Assembly (NCBI GenBank): GCA_022799755.1
Contig: JAAWOU010000006.1
Span: 1-63,777 of the forward strand
Length of the DNA: 63,777 bases
Direction: 5' to 3'
Origin: Lachnospiraceae bacterium
GTDB lineage: Bacteria; Bacillota; Clostridia; Lachnospirales; Lachnospiraceae
Made by a program: the position numbers and the translations under genes. Positions 24,342-33,619 of the stretch are shown here, piece by piece. Under the pieces are notes generated by a model. The model was not told the DNA's origin, searched no databases, and worked only from the letters and a program-made list of their open reading frames with translations. How positions within the stretch are numbered: position 1 is the stretch's first letter; every line of letters begins with the position of its first letter.

Positions 24342-25205
24342 ATGGAATTATGGTTTTCGGAGCTGCATACACCGAATGTAAAGCTTTCTATTAAAGTGGA
24401 CAGGCAGCTGTGCGGCGTGGAGAGCGGGTTCCAGCGGATCGATGTGTTTGATTCGCCGGAATTCGGACGTTTTCTGACTTTGGACGGGTATATGATGCTG
24501 ACGGAGAAGGATGAGTTCATCTATCACGAGATGATGGCCCATGTGCCCATGGCAGTGCATCCCTCTGTGAGGAATGTGCTGGTCATCGGGGCAGGAGACG
24601 GAGGCGTAGTCAGAGAGCTGGTAAAGTATCCGGAAGTGGAGCGGATCGATCTGGTGGAGATCGACGAGCAGGTGGTTACGGTATGCAGGCAATATCTGCC
24701 CAAGGTTTCCTGCGGCCTGGAGGACGGGAGAGTCCGTATCTTCTATGAGGACGGCATGAAGTTCGTGCGGCGAAAGGCGGATGAATACGATCTGATCATC
24801 GTGGACTCCACGGATCCTTTCGGACCGGGGGAGGCGCTGTTTACCAAGGAATTCTACGGGAACTGCTACAAGGCTCTGCGGGAGGACGGCATCATGGTGA
24901 ATCAGCATGAGAGCCCCTTCTACGAAGCGGATGCCAAGGCTTGCATGCGGGCCCACAAGCGCATCGTGGAGAGCTTTCCCATCAGCAGGGTGTACCAGGC
25001 CCATATTCCCACTTATCCGTCGGGGCATTGGCTGTTCGGATTTGCCTCCAGGAGATACCATCCGGTGCATGACCTGAGCGCGGAGCGCTGGCTGGAGAGG
25101 GGAATCGAGACCAGGTACTACACGCCCAAGCTGCACATGGGGGCTTTCTGTCTGCCTGCTTATGTGGAGAAGCTTCTGCGGCAGGTGGAGATACACGAGG
25201 CGTAG
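24342..25205 (+). CDS. speE: Polyamine aminopropyltransferase (spermidine synthase)
   Basis: 287 residues after AAGGAGGTGG. Transfers the aminopropyl group from decarboxylated SAM to putrescine. The Rossmann methyltransferase-like core shows LVIGAGDGGVVRELVKYPEV (dcSAM binding) and IIVDSTDPFGPGEALFTKEF, with the catalytic Asp. QLCGVESGFQRIDVFDSPEF begins the N-terminal beta region. Together with SpeD this supplies the classical spermidine route. An acceptor other than putrescine, for instance agmatine, is possible and cannot be told apart here. Confidence 0.95.
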   Translation: MELWFSELHTPNVKLSIKVDRQLCGVESGFQRIDVFDSPEFGRFLTLDGYMMLTEKDEFIYHEMMAHVPMAVHPSVRNVLVIGAGDGGVVRELVKYPEVERIDLVEIDEQVVTVCRQYLPKVSCGLEDGRVRIFYEDGMKFVRRKADEYDLIIVDSTDPFGPGEALFTKEFYGNCYKALREDGIMVNQHESPFYEADAKACMRAHKRIVESFPISRVYQAHIPTYPSGHWLFGFASRRYHPVHDLSAERWLERGIETRYYTPKLHMGAFCLPAYVEKLLRQVEIHEA

Positions 25206-25265
25206 GACGGAGGCGCTTGGCCTGTCCGCTTCTGCGGACATGGGATATAGGAGAGAAACGGAGAG

Positions 25266-26531
25266 ATGAAAATGGGTAAAATACTGATCATTGGCTGCGG
25301 CGGCGTGGCCGCTGTGGCGATTCAGAAATGTGCGAAGAAAGCGGACGTGTTCTCGGAGATCTGCATTGCCAGCCGCACTGTGTCAAAATGCGACGCCCTG
25401 AAAGAAAAGCTTGCCGGCACCGTGGAGGCGAAGATCACCACCGCCAGGGTGGATGCGGACAATGTGGAGGAGCTGACTGCGCTGATCAAAAAGGAGCAGC
25501 CGAGGGTTGTGCTGAATCTGGCGCTGCCCTATCAGGACCTCACCGTCATGGAGGCCTGTCTGGCCTGCGGCGTGGACTACGTAGACACCGCCAACTACGA
25601 GGCGGAGGACACGGAAGATCCGGCGTGGCGTGAGATATACGAGAGACGGTGCAGAGAGCAGGGATTTACCGCATATTTCGATTATTCCTGGCAGTGGGCT
25701 TACCGGGAGCGCTTTGAGAAAGCCGGTATCACGGCTCTGCTGGGCAGCGGATTCGACCCCGGGGTGACCAGCGTCTTCTCCGCCTATGCCCTGAAGCACT
25801 ATTTTGATGAGATCCACTATATCGATATCATGGACTGCAACGGCGGGGACCACGGATATCCGTTTGCGACCAATTTCAACCCGGAAATCAATCTCCGGGA
25901 GGTATCCGCCAACGGCTCCTACTGGGAGAACGGACGCTGGGTGGAGACGAAGCCTATGGAGATAAAGCGGGAGTACGATTTCGCCCAGGTGGGGAGGAAA
26001 GACATGTACCTGCTGCACCATGAGGAGATCGAGTCCCTGGCGAAGAATATACCCGGCGTGAAGAGGATCCGCTTCTTCATGACCTTTGGGCAGAGCTACC
26101 TGACCCATATGAAATGTTTGGAGAACGTGGGGATGCTGCGCACGGACCCTGTGATGTTCCAGGGCAGGGAGATCGTGCCCATCCAGTTTCTGAAAGCGCT
26201 GCTTCCAGACCCGGCCTCCCTGGGGCCCCGGACGGTGGGCAAGACAAACATTGGCTGCATCTTTACGGGCGTGAAAGACGGGAAAGAGAAGTCCGTCTAT
26301 ATCTATAATGTATGCGACCATCAGGAGTGCTACCGGGAGCTGGGCTCCCAGGCCATCTCCTACACCACGGGCGTGCCTGCCATGATCGGCGCCATGCTGG
26401 TGATGGAGGGCGTCTGGAAGAAGCCGGGCGTATTCAACGTGGAGGAATTCGACCCGGATCCTTACATGGAGGCGCTCAACGAGTACGGTCTGCCCTGGGT
26501 GGTGGAGGAGAATCCGGTGCTGGTGGAGTAG
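25266..26531 (+). CDS. Carboxynorspermidine/carboxyspermidine dehydrogenase (saccharopine dehydrogenase-like)
   Basis: 421 residues. Condenses putrescine (or diaminopropane) with aspartate semialdehyde and reduces the imine with NADPH, giving carboxyspermidine. The N-terminal dinucleotide fold reads ILIIGCGGVAAVAIQKCAKK, and the catalytic/substrate region has YVDTANYEAEDTEDPAW, GSGFDPGVTSVFSAYAL and DCNGGDHGYPFATNFNP, typical of this clade rather than lysine-pathway saccharopine enzymes. The presence of nspC downstream supports it. It lies 60 bases after speE and is followed by a strong terminator, so it ends the first transcription unit. Confidence 0.9.
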   Translation: MKMGKILIIGCGGVAAVAIQKCAKKADVFSEICIASRTVSKCDALKEKLAGTVEAKITTARVDADNVEELTALIKKEQPRVVLNLALPYQDLTVMEACLACGVDYVDTANYEAEDTEDPAWREIYERRCREQGFTAYFDYSWQWAYRERFEKAGITALLGSGFDPGVTSVFSAYALKHYFDEIHYIDIMDCNGGDHGYPFATNFNPEINLREVSANGSYWENGRWVETKPMEIKREYDFAQVGRKDMYLLHHEEIESLAKNIPGVKRIRFFMTFGQSYLTHMKCLENVGMLRTDPVMFQGREIVPIQFLKALLPDPASLGPRTVGKTNIGCIFTGVKDGKEKSVYIYNVCDHQECYRELGSQAISYTTGVPAMIGAMLVMEGVWKKPGVFNVEEFDPDPYMEALNEYGLPWVVEENPVLVE

Positions 26532-26540
26532 GCTTTGTTC

Positions 26541-26588
26541 GGCCGGGCGGCGGACGGGATTGGACCTGTCCTGCCGCCCGGCCTTTTT
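26541..26588 (+). terminator. Strong intrinsic terminator after the speD-to-dehydrogenase operon
   Basis: GGCCGGGCGGC (26541-26551) is perfectly complementary to GCCGCCCGGCC (26573-26583), followed by five T. Confidence 0.9.
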
Positions 26589-26686
26589 GCGTTCATGGGG
26601 CGGCGTATTTGAAAGGCGGCGCCGGGTTTACCATGTGCCGGTTTGCGGCAGGAAAGAAACCAACGGGCATTTCTCTCATAAAGTCC

Positions 26687-26718
26687 TTGCAATCGAAGAA
26701 TTAAAGTGATATTATAAT
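26687..26718 (+). promoter_or_regulatory. Possible promoter of the ABC transporter pair
   Basis: TTGCAA (26687-26692) and TATAAT (26713-26718), with a long 20-bp spacer. The -10 is perfect; the -35 is doubtful. Confidence 0.4.
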
Positions 26719-26778
26719 GATATCAAATAGAAATGTAATCCTGAGCAATCGCAGGACATCGGAGGGAGGAAACGTAAG

Positions 26779-27501
26779 ATGCTTGAGATCAAAAATCTGA
26801 CTAAGATTTACAAAGGCGGCAAGAAAGCCGTGGACGACCTGTCCTTGACGGTGCGGGCCGGGGACATCTACGGTTTTATCGGCCACAACGGCGCCGGGAA
26901 GACCACTGCCATCAAGGCAGTGGTAGGGATCCACGATTTCGACAAAGGGGAGATATACGTGGATGGAAAGGACGTGCGGAGGGATTCCATGGCCTGCAAG
27001 AGGGTCATGGCCTACATTCCCGACAATCCGGATATCTACGAATACCTGACGGGCATTCAGTATCTGAATTTCCTGGCGGACATCTACGGGGTATCCGCCG
27101 GGGACAGGCAGGAGCGCATCCGCAGCCAGACGGAAGATTTCGGAATCTATCCGGTGCTGGGGGATCTGATTTCCACCTATTCCCACGGTATGAAGCAGAA
27201 GCTTGCCCTTTCAGGGGCGCTGATCCATGAGCCCAGGCTTCTGGTGCTGGATGAGCCTTTTGTGGGGCTGGACCCGGAGGCGGCGCTTATTTTGAAGAGG
27301 AAGATGCACGAACTCTGCGAGAGGGGCAGCGCCATCTTTTTCTCCACCCATGTACTGGAGGTGGCGGAGAAGCTCTGCAACCGCATCGCGGTAATCTCCA
27401 AAGGCAGTCTGGTGGCGGAGGGCGACACAAAGGAACTGACCGGGGGCAAATCCCTGGAGGATGTATTTATGGAGGTGATCCGTCATGACAAGGCAGATTA
27501 G
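26779..27501 (+). CDS. ABC transporter ATP-binding protein
   Basis: 240 residues with Walker A GHNGAGKTT (35-43), the signature-like SHGMKQKLALSGAL and Walker B LLVLDEPFVGLDPEAAL. It belongs to the drug/lantibiotic-exporter-like ATPases that pair with ABC-2-type membrane proteins. GGAGGGAGG precedes the start. Its stop lies inside the next gene (17-base overlap), so the pair is translationally coupled. The pair separates the two halves of the polyamine genes; polyamine export is a tempting idea but nothing in the sequence shows it. Confidence 0.93.
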   Translation: MLEIKNLTKIYKGGKKAVDDLSLTVRAGDIYGFIGHNGAGKTTAIKAVVGIHDFDKGEIYVDGKDVRRDSMACKRVMAYIPDNPDIYEYLTGIQYLNFLADIYGVSAGDRQERIRSQTEDFGIYPVLGDLISTYSHGMKQKLALSGALIHEPRLLVLDEPFVGLDPEAALILKRKMHELCERGSAIFFSTHVLEVAEKLCNRIAVISKGSLVAEGDTKELTGGKSLEDVFMEVIRHDKAD

Positions 27502-29071
27502 ACTGTTGACAAATCTCTCGCTGCGGGGGCTGTTCGGGATCAATGAATTCCTCCATACCAAAGACAGGCGCAGGAAAATCAGGGGCTGCCTCATGGGAGT
27601 GCTTTGGATCTTCCTGATTCTGATGGTGGCGGGCTATGTGTGTATACTCAGCTATGGGCTCCTGGCCCAGGGACTGGGAGAGTTCGTGCCGGCGGTGCTG
27701 GGCATGGCAGTGGCGGCGCTGGTGTTCTTTTTTACCGTGTTCAAGGCCGGAGCCGTGCTCTTCGACCGGAGGGCCTATGAGAAAGAGATCCCGCTGCCTG
27801 TGACGGTGCGGGCCGTGATCCTGAGCCGCTTTCTTTCCATGTATGTCACGGACATGCTGCTGGGGATGGTGGTGATGCTGCCGGGGATGGCGCTGTACGG
27901 AATCATGGAGAGACCGGGCATTGTCTTTTATGTGTATGGCATTGTGGCAGTGGTCTTCCTGCCGCTTCTGCCCCTGACGGCCGCCTCCGTGGTGGGGGCT
28001 GTGATTGCGGGCATTACGGTCAGATGGAGGAGAAAGAATTTTGTAGGCATTTTTCTGACGCTGGCTTTTGTGTGCGCCGTTATGGTGGGAAGCATGCAGA
28101 TGAGCGTGATGGAGGAAAGCCAGCTGGAAGCCATGATGCAGAACGTGGCGCTGCAGCTGGAGGGACAGATTCGGGGCCTGTATCCGCCGGCCATGTGGAT
28201 GGCAGAGGCCATGGCAGGGGGCAGCTTCGGGAAGCTGGCGCTGTTCCTGGGAGTATCCCTGGGCACTTTTGCGGCTTTCCTGGAGATCCTGCGGCCTTTT
28301 TACGAAAAAATCTGCACCCTGTTAGCCGCAAACGGGGCAAGGGGAAATTACCGGATGAAAGAGCTGCACGCCAGATCCGCGGTGGGAAGTCTGATGGAGC
28401 GGGAGTGGAGACGCTATTTCTCCTCCACGGTCTATGTGACGAATACTCTGGTAGGGCAGATCCTGATGGTATTTCTGGCAGTGGGCATACTGGCGGTGGG
28501 AAAAGACGGCATCGGAGCGCTTCTGGGCATTCCCGGGATTACGGACAGGATGCTGCCGGTGGCGCTGGGACTCTTGCCGGGAATGATGCCCCTGACGGCG
28601 TGTTCCGTCTCCATGGAGGGCAGGCAGTGGTGGATACTGCAGACTCTGCCCGTTTCCAGGCGGGAGATGATCCGGAGCAAGGTGGGGCTGAACCTGCTCA
28701 TAACCGCGCCCTTTTATGTGGTGTCGGAAGTGCTGATGTTCATTGCCCTGAAGCCGGGCTGGACCCAGGCGCTCAGTCTGCTTGCGGTGCCTGCGGCATA
28801 CTGTGTCTTCAGCGCCAGGGTAGGCCTGGCAATCAATGAGAAAATGCCTGTCTTCGACTGGGAGAACGAGACCCGGGTGGTGAAGCAGAGCGCGTCTTCC
28901 ATGATCACCATGCTGGTCGACATGGCGGCAGGGGTGGCAGCCATATGGGTTCTGGCGGCCTTTCCGGATGTGCCGGGTCTGTGGATTCATGCCGGTCTGG
29001 TGTGCGTACTGCTGGGCGCGGTGTGGGTTATGGACCGAATGGGCGGGGACAGCCTGCCCGGTGAGGCATAG
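27485..29071 (+). CDS. ABC-type exporter membrane protein
   Basis: 528 residues, about 12 hydrophobic segments, starting MTRQIRLLTNLSLRGLFGIN. It is the partner of the overlapping ATPase. The size and a large central soluble part (about residues 255-300, IRPFYEKICTLLAANGARGN-like) fit the 500-plus-residue ABC-2 exporter membrane subunits found in Firmicutes. Substrate unknown. Confidence 0.75.
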   Translation: MTRQIRLLTNLSLRGLFGINEFLHTKDRRRKIRGCLMGVLWIFLILMVAGYVCILSYGLLAQGLGEFVPAVLGMAVAALVFFFTVFKAGAVLFDRRAYEKEIPLPVTVRAVILSRFLSMYVTDMLLGMVVMLPGMALYGIMERPGIVFYVYGIVAVVFLPLLPLTAASVVGAVIAGITVRWRRKNFVGIFLTLAFVCAVMVGSMQMSVMEESQLEAMMQNVALQLEGQIRGLYPPAMWMAEAMAGGSFGKLALFLGVSLGTFAAFLEILRPFYEKICTLLAANGARGNYRMKELHARSAVGSLMEREWRRYFSSTVYVTNTLVGQILMVFLAVGILAVGKDGIGALLGIPGITDRMLPVALGLLPGMMPLTACSVSMEGRQWWILQTLPVSRREMIRSKVGLNLLITAPFYVVSEVLMFIALKPGWTQALSLLAVPAAYCVFSARVGLAINEKMPVFDWENETRVVKQSASSMITMLVDMAAGVAAIWVLAAFPDVPGLWIHAGLVCVLLGAVWVMDRMGGDSLPGEA

Positions 29072-29087
29072 AATCAATAGAAACTCA

Positions 29088-29116
29088 TTGCGAAACCGGG
29101 CCGCGGGTGGTATGAT
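29088..29116 (+). promoter_or_regulatory. Promoter for the glycerophosphodiesterase-nspC unit
   Basis: TTGCGA (29088-29093), 17-bp spacer, TATGAT (29111-29116), 33 bases before the gene start. Confidence 0.5.
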
Positions 29117-29149
29117 AATGGAAATCCGGTGGAAAGAGAGGAAGCGGAT

Positions 29150-29893
29150 ATGGATACCATTAAGATCAACAGCGGCGGCACGAAAATGATCGCCCACAGG
29201 GGGCTCAGCGGGCTGGAGACGGAGAATTCGATCCCGGCCTTTGTGGCTGCCGGGAACCGCAGCTACTACGGCGTGGAGACGGACGCTCATGTGACGAAAG
29301 ACGGGAGATTTGTAGTCATACATGACGACAATACAGGGCGCGTGGCATGGGACGATATCCATGTGGAGGCATCCCGCTATGAACTGATACGCAAGATATG
29401 CCTGAGGGATACCTGGCCGGACGGGGATGGAGAGCCTGTGACCACAGAGGAGAGACAGGATCTGATCATTCCGAATCTGAGAGAGTATATCACCATCTGC
29501 AGAAAGTATGGGAAAGTCTGCATCCTGGAGCTGAAGAATGAGTTTGCGCCGGAGGACATAGGGCGGATCGCGGCGGAAATCAGAGAGCTGGGTTATATGG
29601 AACAGGTGACGTTCATCTCCTTTGCCCCGAACAATATGATCCGTCTGCGGGAGCTTTTGCCGGATCAGGAGCTGTACTATCTGACCTGTGAGTACAATCC
29701 GGAGATCCTGCGGTTTTTGAAGCGCTACAGGCTCAATCTGGACATACATTACAAAGCGCTTACAAAAGAGATCGTGCAAGAGCTTCACGGGGAGGGAATT
29801 CTCGTGAACTGTTGGACCTGCGACGACAAAGAGGAGGCGGAGCAGCTGGTATCCTGGGGCGTGGATTTCATCACCACCAACAGACTGGAGTAA
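29150..29893 (+). CDS. Glycerophosphodiester phosphodiesterase
   Basis: 247 residues from ATG 29150 (GAGAGGAAG upstream); an ATG at 29129 is less likely. TIM-barrel enzyme that hydrolyses glycerophosphodiesters to glycerol-3-phosphate and an alcohol. The N-terminal catalytic motifs are intact: IAHRGLSGLETENSIPAF supplies the catalytic His and Glu, and GVETDAHVTKDGRFVVIHDD supplies the metal-binding Glu/Asp and second His. No signal peptide, so it is cytoplasmic. Its stop is 17 bases before nspC, so the two are likely cotranscribed, although a biochemical link is not obvious. Confidence 0.93.
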   Translation: MDTIKINSGGTKMIAHRGLSGLETENSIPAFVAAGNRSYYGVETDAHVTKDGRFVVIHDDNTGRVAWDDIHVEASRYELIRKICLRDTWPDGDGEPVTTEERQDLIIPNLREYITICRKYGKVCILELKNEFAPEDIGRIAAEIRELGYMEQVTFISFAPNNMIRLRELLPDQELYYLTCEYNPEILRFLKRYRLNLDIHYKALTKEIVQELHGEGILVNCWTCDDKEEAEQLVSWGVDFITTNRLE

Positions 29894-29910
29894 GGGAGGG
29901 CATCTATACC

Positions 29911-31143
29911 ATGGACGAAAGAGGGAGGAAGCTTTCGGATCCGGTAGGATTTCGCGGATCCGGCGAGGCGCTGCCCACGCCCTGCTACCTGGTGGACGAG
30001 GCTTTGGTGGAAGAGAATCTGAAGATTCTCAAAGGCGTCACGGACCGGACAGGGGCCAGGATTCTTCTGGCCCAGAAAGCCTTTTCCATGTACGCGCTGT
30101 ATCCTCTGATCGGGAGGTACCTCTGTGGGGCTACCGCCAGCGGCCTGTACGAGGCCAGGCTTTGCGCGGAGGAGATGGCGGGACCGCTTGGGACCCAGGG
30201 CAGGAGGGTGGAGAACCATATTTTCTCGCCCGCTTATAAAGAATCGGAATTTGGGGAAGTTCTGGAATATTGCGACACAATCGTATTCAATTCCTGGAGG
30301 CAGGCGGAGAGATTCGGTGCCTGTGCTAAGGAGGCGGGAAAGAGCGTGGGTCTGCGGATCAATCCGGAATGCTCCACCCAGGAGGGACATGCCGTCTACG
30401 ATCCCTGCGCGCCGGGCTCCAGGCTGGGCGTCACCCGGGAAGCTTTCGAGGAGGCGCTGGGCCCGGAGGGAAGAGCGGGGCAGGGAGATCGTCTGGGGCT
30501 GCTGGACGGTCTCCATTTCCATACCCTCTGCGAGCAGGACTCGGATGCCCTGGAGAAGACCCTGGATGCGGTAGAGGAGAAGTTCGGCGGATATCTGCCC
30601 CGCATGAAATGGATCAATTTCGGCGGGGGCCATCACATCACCCGCCCGGGCTACGATATACCCAGGCTGGAGCGCTGTATCCGGAGGATGCAGGACAGGT
30701 ACGGTCTGACCGTGTACCTGGAGCCGGGGGAGGCGGTGGCGCTGAACGCAGGATATCTGGTCACGGAAGTGCTGGAAATCGTTCATAACGGGATCGATAC
30801 GGTCATCGTGGACGCCTCCGCAGCCTGTCACATGCCGGACGTGCTGGAGATGCCCTACAGACCGCCCCTTAGGGGAAGCGGCCTGCCTGGCGAGAAAGCT
30901 TATACATGCCGGATCGGCGGTCCCACCTGCCTGGCCGGGGACATCATCGGGGACTACTCTTTTGACAGGCCGCCGCAGGAGGGAGACAGACTTGTATTCG
31001 AAGATATGGCCATCTATTCCATGGTAAAGAACAACACTTTCAACGGAATGCCTCTGCCGGCCATCGGCCTGCGGGGAAAGGACGGAACGTGTAGGATCCG
31101 TAAGGAATTCGGCTACGGGGAGTTCAAGGGGAGGCTGTCGTAG
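29911..31143 (+). CDS. nspC: Carboxynorspermidine/carboxyspermidine decarboxylase
   Basis: 410 residues from the ATG at 29911, ten bases after AAGGGAGGG. Fold-type III (alanine racemase-like) PLP decarboxylase that turns carboxyspermidine into spermidine. PTPCYLVDEALVEENLKIL opens the barrel; the cofactor lysine is K56 in LLAQKAFSMYALYP. GLRINPECSTQEGH and FGGGHHITRPGYDI mark the NspC clade, and VDASAACHMPDVLEMPYRP contributes the C-terminal active-site cysteine. It completes the second spermidine route with the dehydrogenase 3.4 kb upstream. Confidence 0.93.
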   Translation: MDERGRKLSDPVGFRGSGEALPTPCYLVDEALVEENLKILKGVTDRTGARILLAQKAFSMYALYPLIGRYLCGATASGLYEARLCAEEMAGPLGTQGRRVENHIFSPAYKESEFGEVLEYCDTIVFNSWRQAERFGACAKEAGKSVGLRINPECSTQEGHAVYDPCAPGSRLGVTREAFEEALGPEGRAGQGDRLGLLDGLHFHTLCEQDSDALEKTLDAVEEKFGGYLPRMKWINFGGGHHITRPGYDIPRLERCIRRMQDRYGLTVYLEPGEAVALNAGYLVTEVLEIVHNGIDTVIVDASAACHMPDVLEMPYRPPLRGSGLPGEKAYTCRIGGPTCLAGDIIGDYSFDRPPQEGDRLVFEDMAIYSMVKNNTFNGMPLPAIGLRGKDGTCRIRKEFGYGEFKGRLS

Positions 31144-31235
31144 CGGGGGCCGGCGGACCGTGGGGGCGGCCTCGCAGGCTGCAGGCGCAGAGGACGGTCC
31201 GGCTTTCGAAACGGGGAGTGTCCTGCGGGACACAA

Positions 31236-31264
31236 AAAGAGCCCGGCTTGCCGGACTCTTTAAG
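31236..31264. terminator. Terminator-like hairpin after nspC
   Basis: AAAAGAGCCCGGC (31234-31246) faces GCCGGACTCTTT (31250-31261) with one mismatch, flanked by A and T runs, so it could act in both directions. From here to 31508 the DNA is AT-rich. It contains a weak 40-codon ORF (31285-31407) and possible promoter boxes TTGACC (31428) and TATAAA (31449) ahead of aguA, but nothing firm. Confidence 0.55.
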
Positions 31265-31508
31265 GGAGTAAAATAAAAGAAAACATGAAAGGGAAAGGTA
31301 TCTATAGTAAAACTGCAAAAGCAGTATTGCTATTAGTCGAAGCTGACAGAACCCTGACACGTATTTATCAAAATTCAACAGCTCCTTTGTTTATGTATCT
31401 ATCATAACCTGAAAATGTGTCTAAAGTTTGACCTTGTACTTAAGGAATTATAAAAAATGTAAATAAAAAAATTAAGGAATATACGGAAATGTGAGGGAGA
31501 AGCATTCC

Positions 31509-32603
31509 ATGAAAATCATCAGAGATTCCTGCCCTGCCGCGGACGGCTTCCGCATGCCTGCGGAGTTCGAGCCGCATCAGGGCTGTATCATGATATTCCC
31601 GGAGCGCCCGGACTCCTGGCAGTACGGCGGGTATGCGGCCAGAAAGGCTTTCGCCCGGGTGGCGGAGGCCATAGCCCGGTCGGAGCGGGTGACGGTCTGT
31701 GCCGGCGAGGCTCAGTACGACAATGCCAGGGCCCTGCTTCCGGCCCATATCCGGGTGGCGGAGATGTCCAGCAATGACGCCTGGGCCAGGGACTATGCGC
31801 CTACTTTTGTAAAAAACGACGCAGGTGTCATAAGGGGTATAGACTGGGGATTCAATGCCTGGGGAGGTCTGCACGACGGCCTGTATTTCCCCTGGGACAG
31901 GGACAACCATATGGCCAGGAAGCTCTGTGATCTGCTGGAGAGAGACGTATACTGCAAAAGGGACTTTATCCTGGAGGGCGGCTCTATCCATGTGGACGGA
32001 GAGGGGACCTGCATGGTGACGGAGAGCTGCCTTTTGAGCAGAGGGAGGAATCCGGAGCTGTCCAGGGAGGAGATTGAGGCTGTGCTGCGGGCTTATCTGA
32101 ATGTCTCGACGATCCTCTGGCTGCCCTGCGGCATCTACAATGACGAGACCAACGGACATGTGGACAATATCTGCGCTTTCACGGCGCCCGGGGAGGCGGT
32201 GTTAGCCTGGACAAAGGACGAGAGTGATGTGCAGTACGCCATGTCCAGGGCCTGTCTGGACTATCTGGAGCAGGCCGTGGACGCAAAGGGCAGGAAGATC
32301 AGGGTGCATAAGCTGCCGCTGCCTGCTCCGGTCACCGTGACCGAGGAGGAATGCCGGGGGCTGGACGCCTGCGGGGACGAGCCGGCCCGGACGCCGGGGG
32401 AGCGGCTGGCGGCTTCCTATGTGAATTTCTACATTGCCAACGGCAGTATCGTGATGCCCGGTTTCGGGGATCCGGCGGACCAGGCGGCAAAGGAGATCCT
32501 GCAGGGCCTGTTCCCGGACAGGGAAGTGGTGCAGATCTACGCAAGGGACATCCTGATCGGGGGAGGGAATATCCACTGCATCACCCAGCAGATACCGGTG
32601 TAA
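31509..32603 (+). CDS. aguA: Agmatine deiminase
   Basis: 364 residues from the ATG at 31509 (GAGGGAG upstream). Guanidino-group hydrolase that converts agmatine to N-carbamoylputrescine and ammonia. Characteristic parts are NDAWARDYAPTF (Asp/Arg substrate contacts), DFILEGGSIHVDGEGTCMVT, NGHVDNICAF with the catalytic His, and the nucleophile C357 in IGGGNIHCITQQ near the end. With speA upstream and aguB downstream it forms the agmatine route to putrescine. Confidence 0.95.
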   Translation: MKIIRDSCPAADGFRMPAEFEPHQGCIMIFPERPDSWQYGGYAARKAFARVAEAIARSERVTVCAGEAQYDNARALLPAHIRVAEMSSNDAWARDYAPTFVKNDAGVIRGIDWGFNAWGGLHDGLYFPWDRDNHMARKLCDLLERDVYCKRDFILEGGSIHVDGEGTCMVTESCLLSRGRNPELSREEIEAVLRAYLNVSTILWLPCGIYNDETNGHVDNICAFTAPGEAVLAWTKDESDVQYAMSRACLDYLEQAVDAKGRKIRVHKLPLPAPVTVTEEECRGLDACGDEPARTPGERLAASYVNFYIANGSIVMPGFGDPADQAAKEILQGLFPDREVVQIYARDILIGGGNIHCITQQIPV

Positions 32604-32674
32604 ACGGAATGAAGAACTGCCGGCCGGAGGGTGACGCGGGGCGGTAAATTTTTGAACGGAAAGGTGGAGAAAGT

Positions 32675-33556
32675 ATGGCTCAGAAGTTGACAGTGGCAGC
32701 AGTGCAGATGTACTGCAACCGTTCCAGGGAGGAGAACCTGGCGGCGGCCGAGGAACGGATCAGACAGGCTGCCGGGGCCGGGGCCCAGGTAATCCTGCTG
32801 CCGGAGCTATTTGAGACCTGGTATTTCTGCCAGGAGCGCAATTATGATTCGTACCGGCTGGCTACGACGGTGTGGGAGAATCCGGCGGTGTGCAGGCTGC
32901 GGCAGGTGGCGGCGGAACTGAAGGTGGTGCTGCCGGTGAGCTTCTTCGAGCGCGCGGGGAATGTGACTTACAACTCCACTGCCGTGATCGACGCTGACGG
33001 CGGGCTGAAAGGCGTATACCGCAAGACTCATATCCCGGACGACCATTTCTACCAGGAGAAATTCTATTTCACGCCGGGGGATACGGGGTTCCAGGTGTGG
33101 GACACGGCCTACGGTAAAATCGGCGTGGGCATCTGCTGGGATCAGTGGTTCCCGGAGGCGGCCCGGTGCATGGCCCTGCTGGGGGCTCAGATTCTGCTCT
33201 ATCCCACGGCCATTGGCTCCGAACCCATCATCGAATGCGACAGCATGCCCCACTGGCGGCGCTGTATGCAGGGCCACGCCGCGGCCAATGTACTGCCGGT
33301 AGTTGCGGCTAACCGCATCGGCCAGGAGACCGTCACACCCTCCGGAGAGAACAACGGACAGTCCTCCTCCCTGACATTCTACGGCTCCTCGTTCATCACA
33401 GACGAGACCGGGGAGATTCTGGAGGACGCGGGCAGGACTCAGGAAAAGGTGATCATGCACACCTTTGACCTGGACGCCATAGAAGAGATGCGCTTTAGCT
33501 GGGGGCTGTTCCGGGACAGACGGCCCAGGATGTACGGAGAAATCTGCTGCGGCTGA
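32675..33556 (+). CDS. aguB: N-carbamoylputrescine amidase
   Basis: 293 residues, nitrilase superfamily. Hydrolyses N-carbamoylputrescine to putrescine, CO2 and ammonia. The catalytic triad is visible as E44 (LPELFETWYF), K117 (YRKTHIPDDH) and C154 (GICWDQWFPE). AAAGGTGG precedes the start; aguA ends 71 bases upstream. It finishes the arginine-to-putrescine pathway encoded here. Confidence 0.95.
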   Translation: MAQKLTVAAVQMYCNRSREENLAAAEERIRQAAGAGAQVILLPELFETWYFCQERNYDSYRLATTVWENPAVCRLRQVAAELKVVLPVSFFERAGNVTYNSTAVIDADGGLKGVYRKTHIPDDHFYQEKFYFTPGDTGFQVWDTAYGKIGVGICWDQWFPEAARCMALLGAQILLYPTAIGSEPIIECDSMPHWRRCMQGHAAANVLPVVAANRIGQETVTPSGENNGQSSSLTFYGSSFITDETGEILEDAGRTQEKVIMHTFDLDAIEEMRFSWGLFRDRRPRMYGEICCG

Positions 33557-33619
33557 CACCGGCCGAATAGGGAGGGCCCCATGGGCTGTCCGCTTTGATC
33601 CATAAGAGAAAGGAACGTT

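Noticed and set aside
28322..29788. Minus-strand open frame spanning the ABC membrane protein and GDPD genes
   Set aside because: Crosses two real genes and a promoter on the opposite strand; the translation has no family character.
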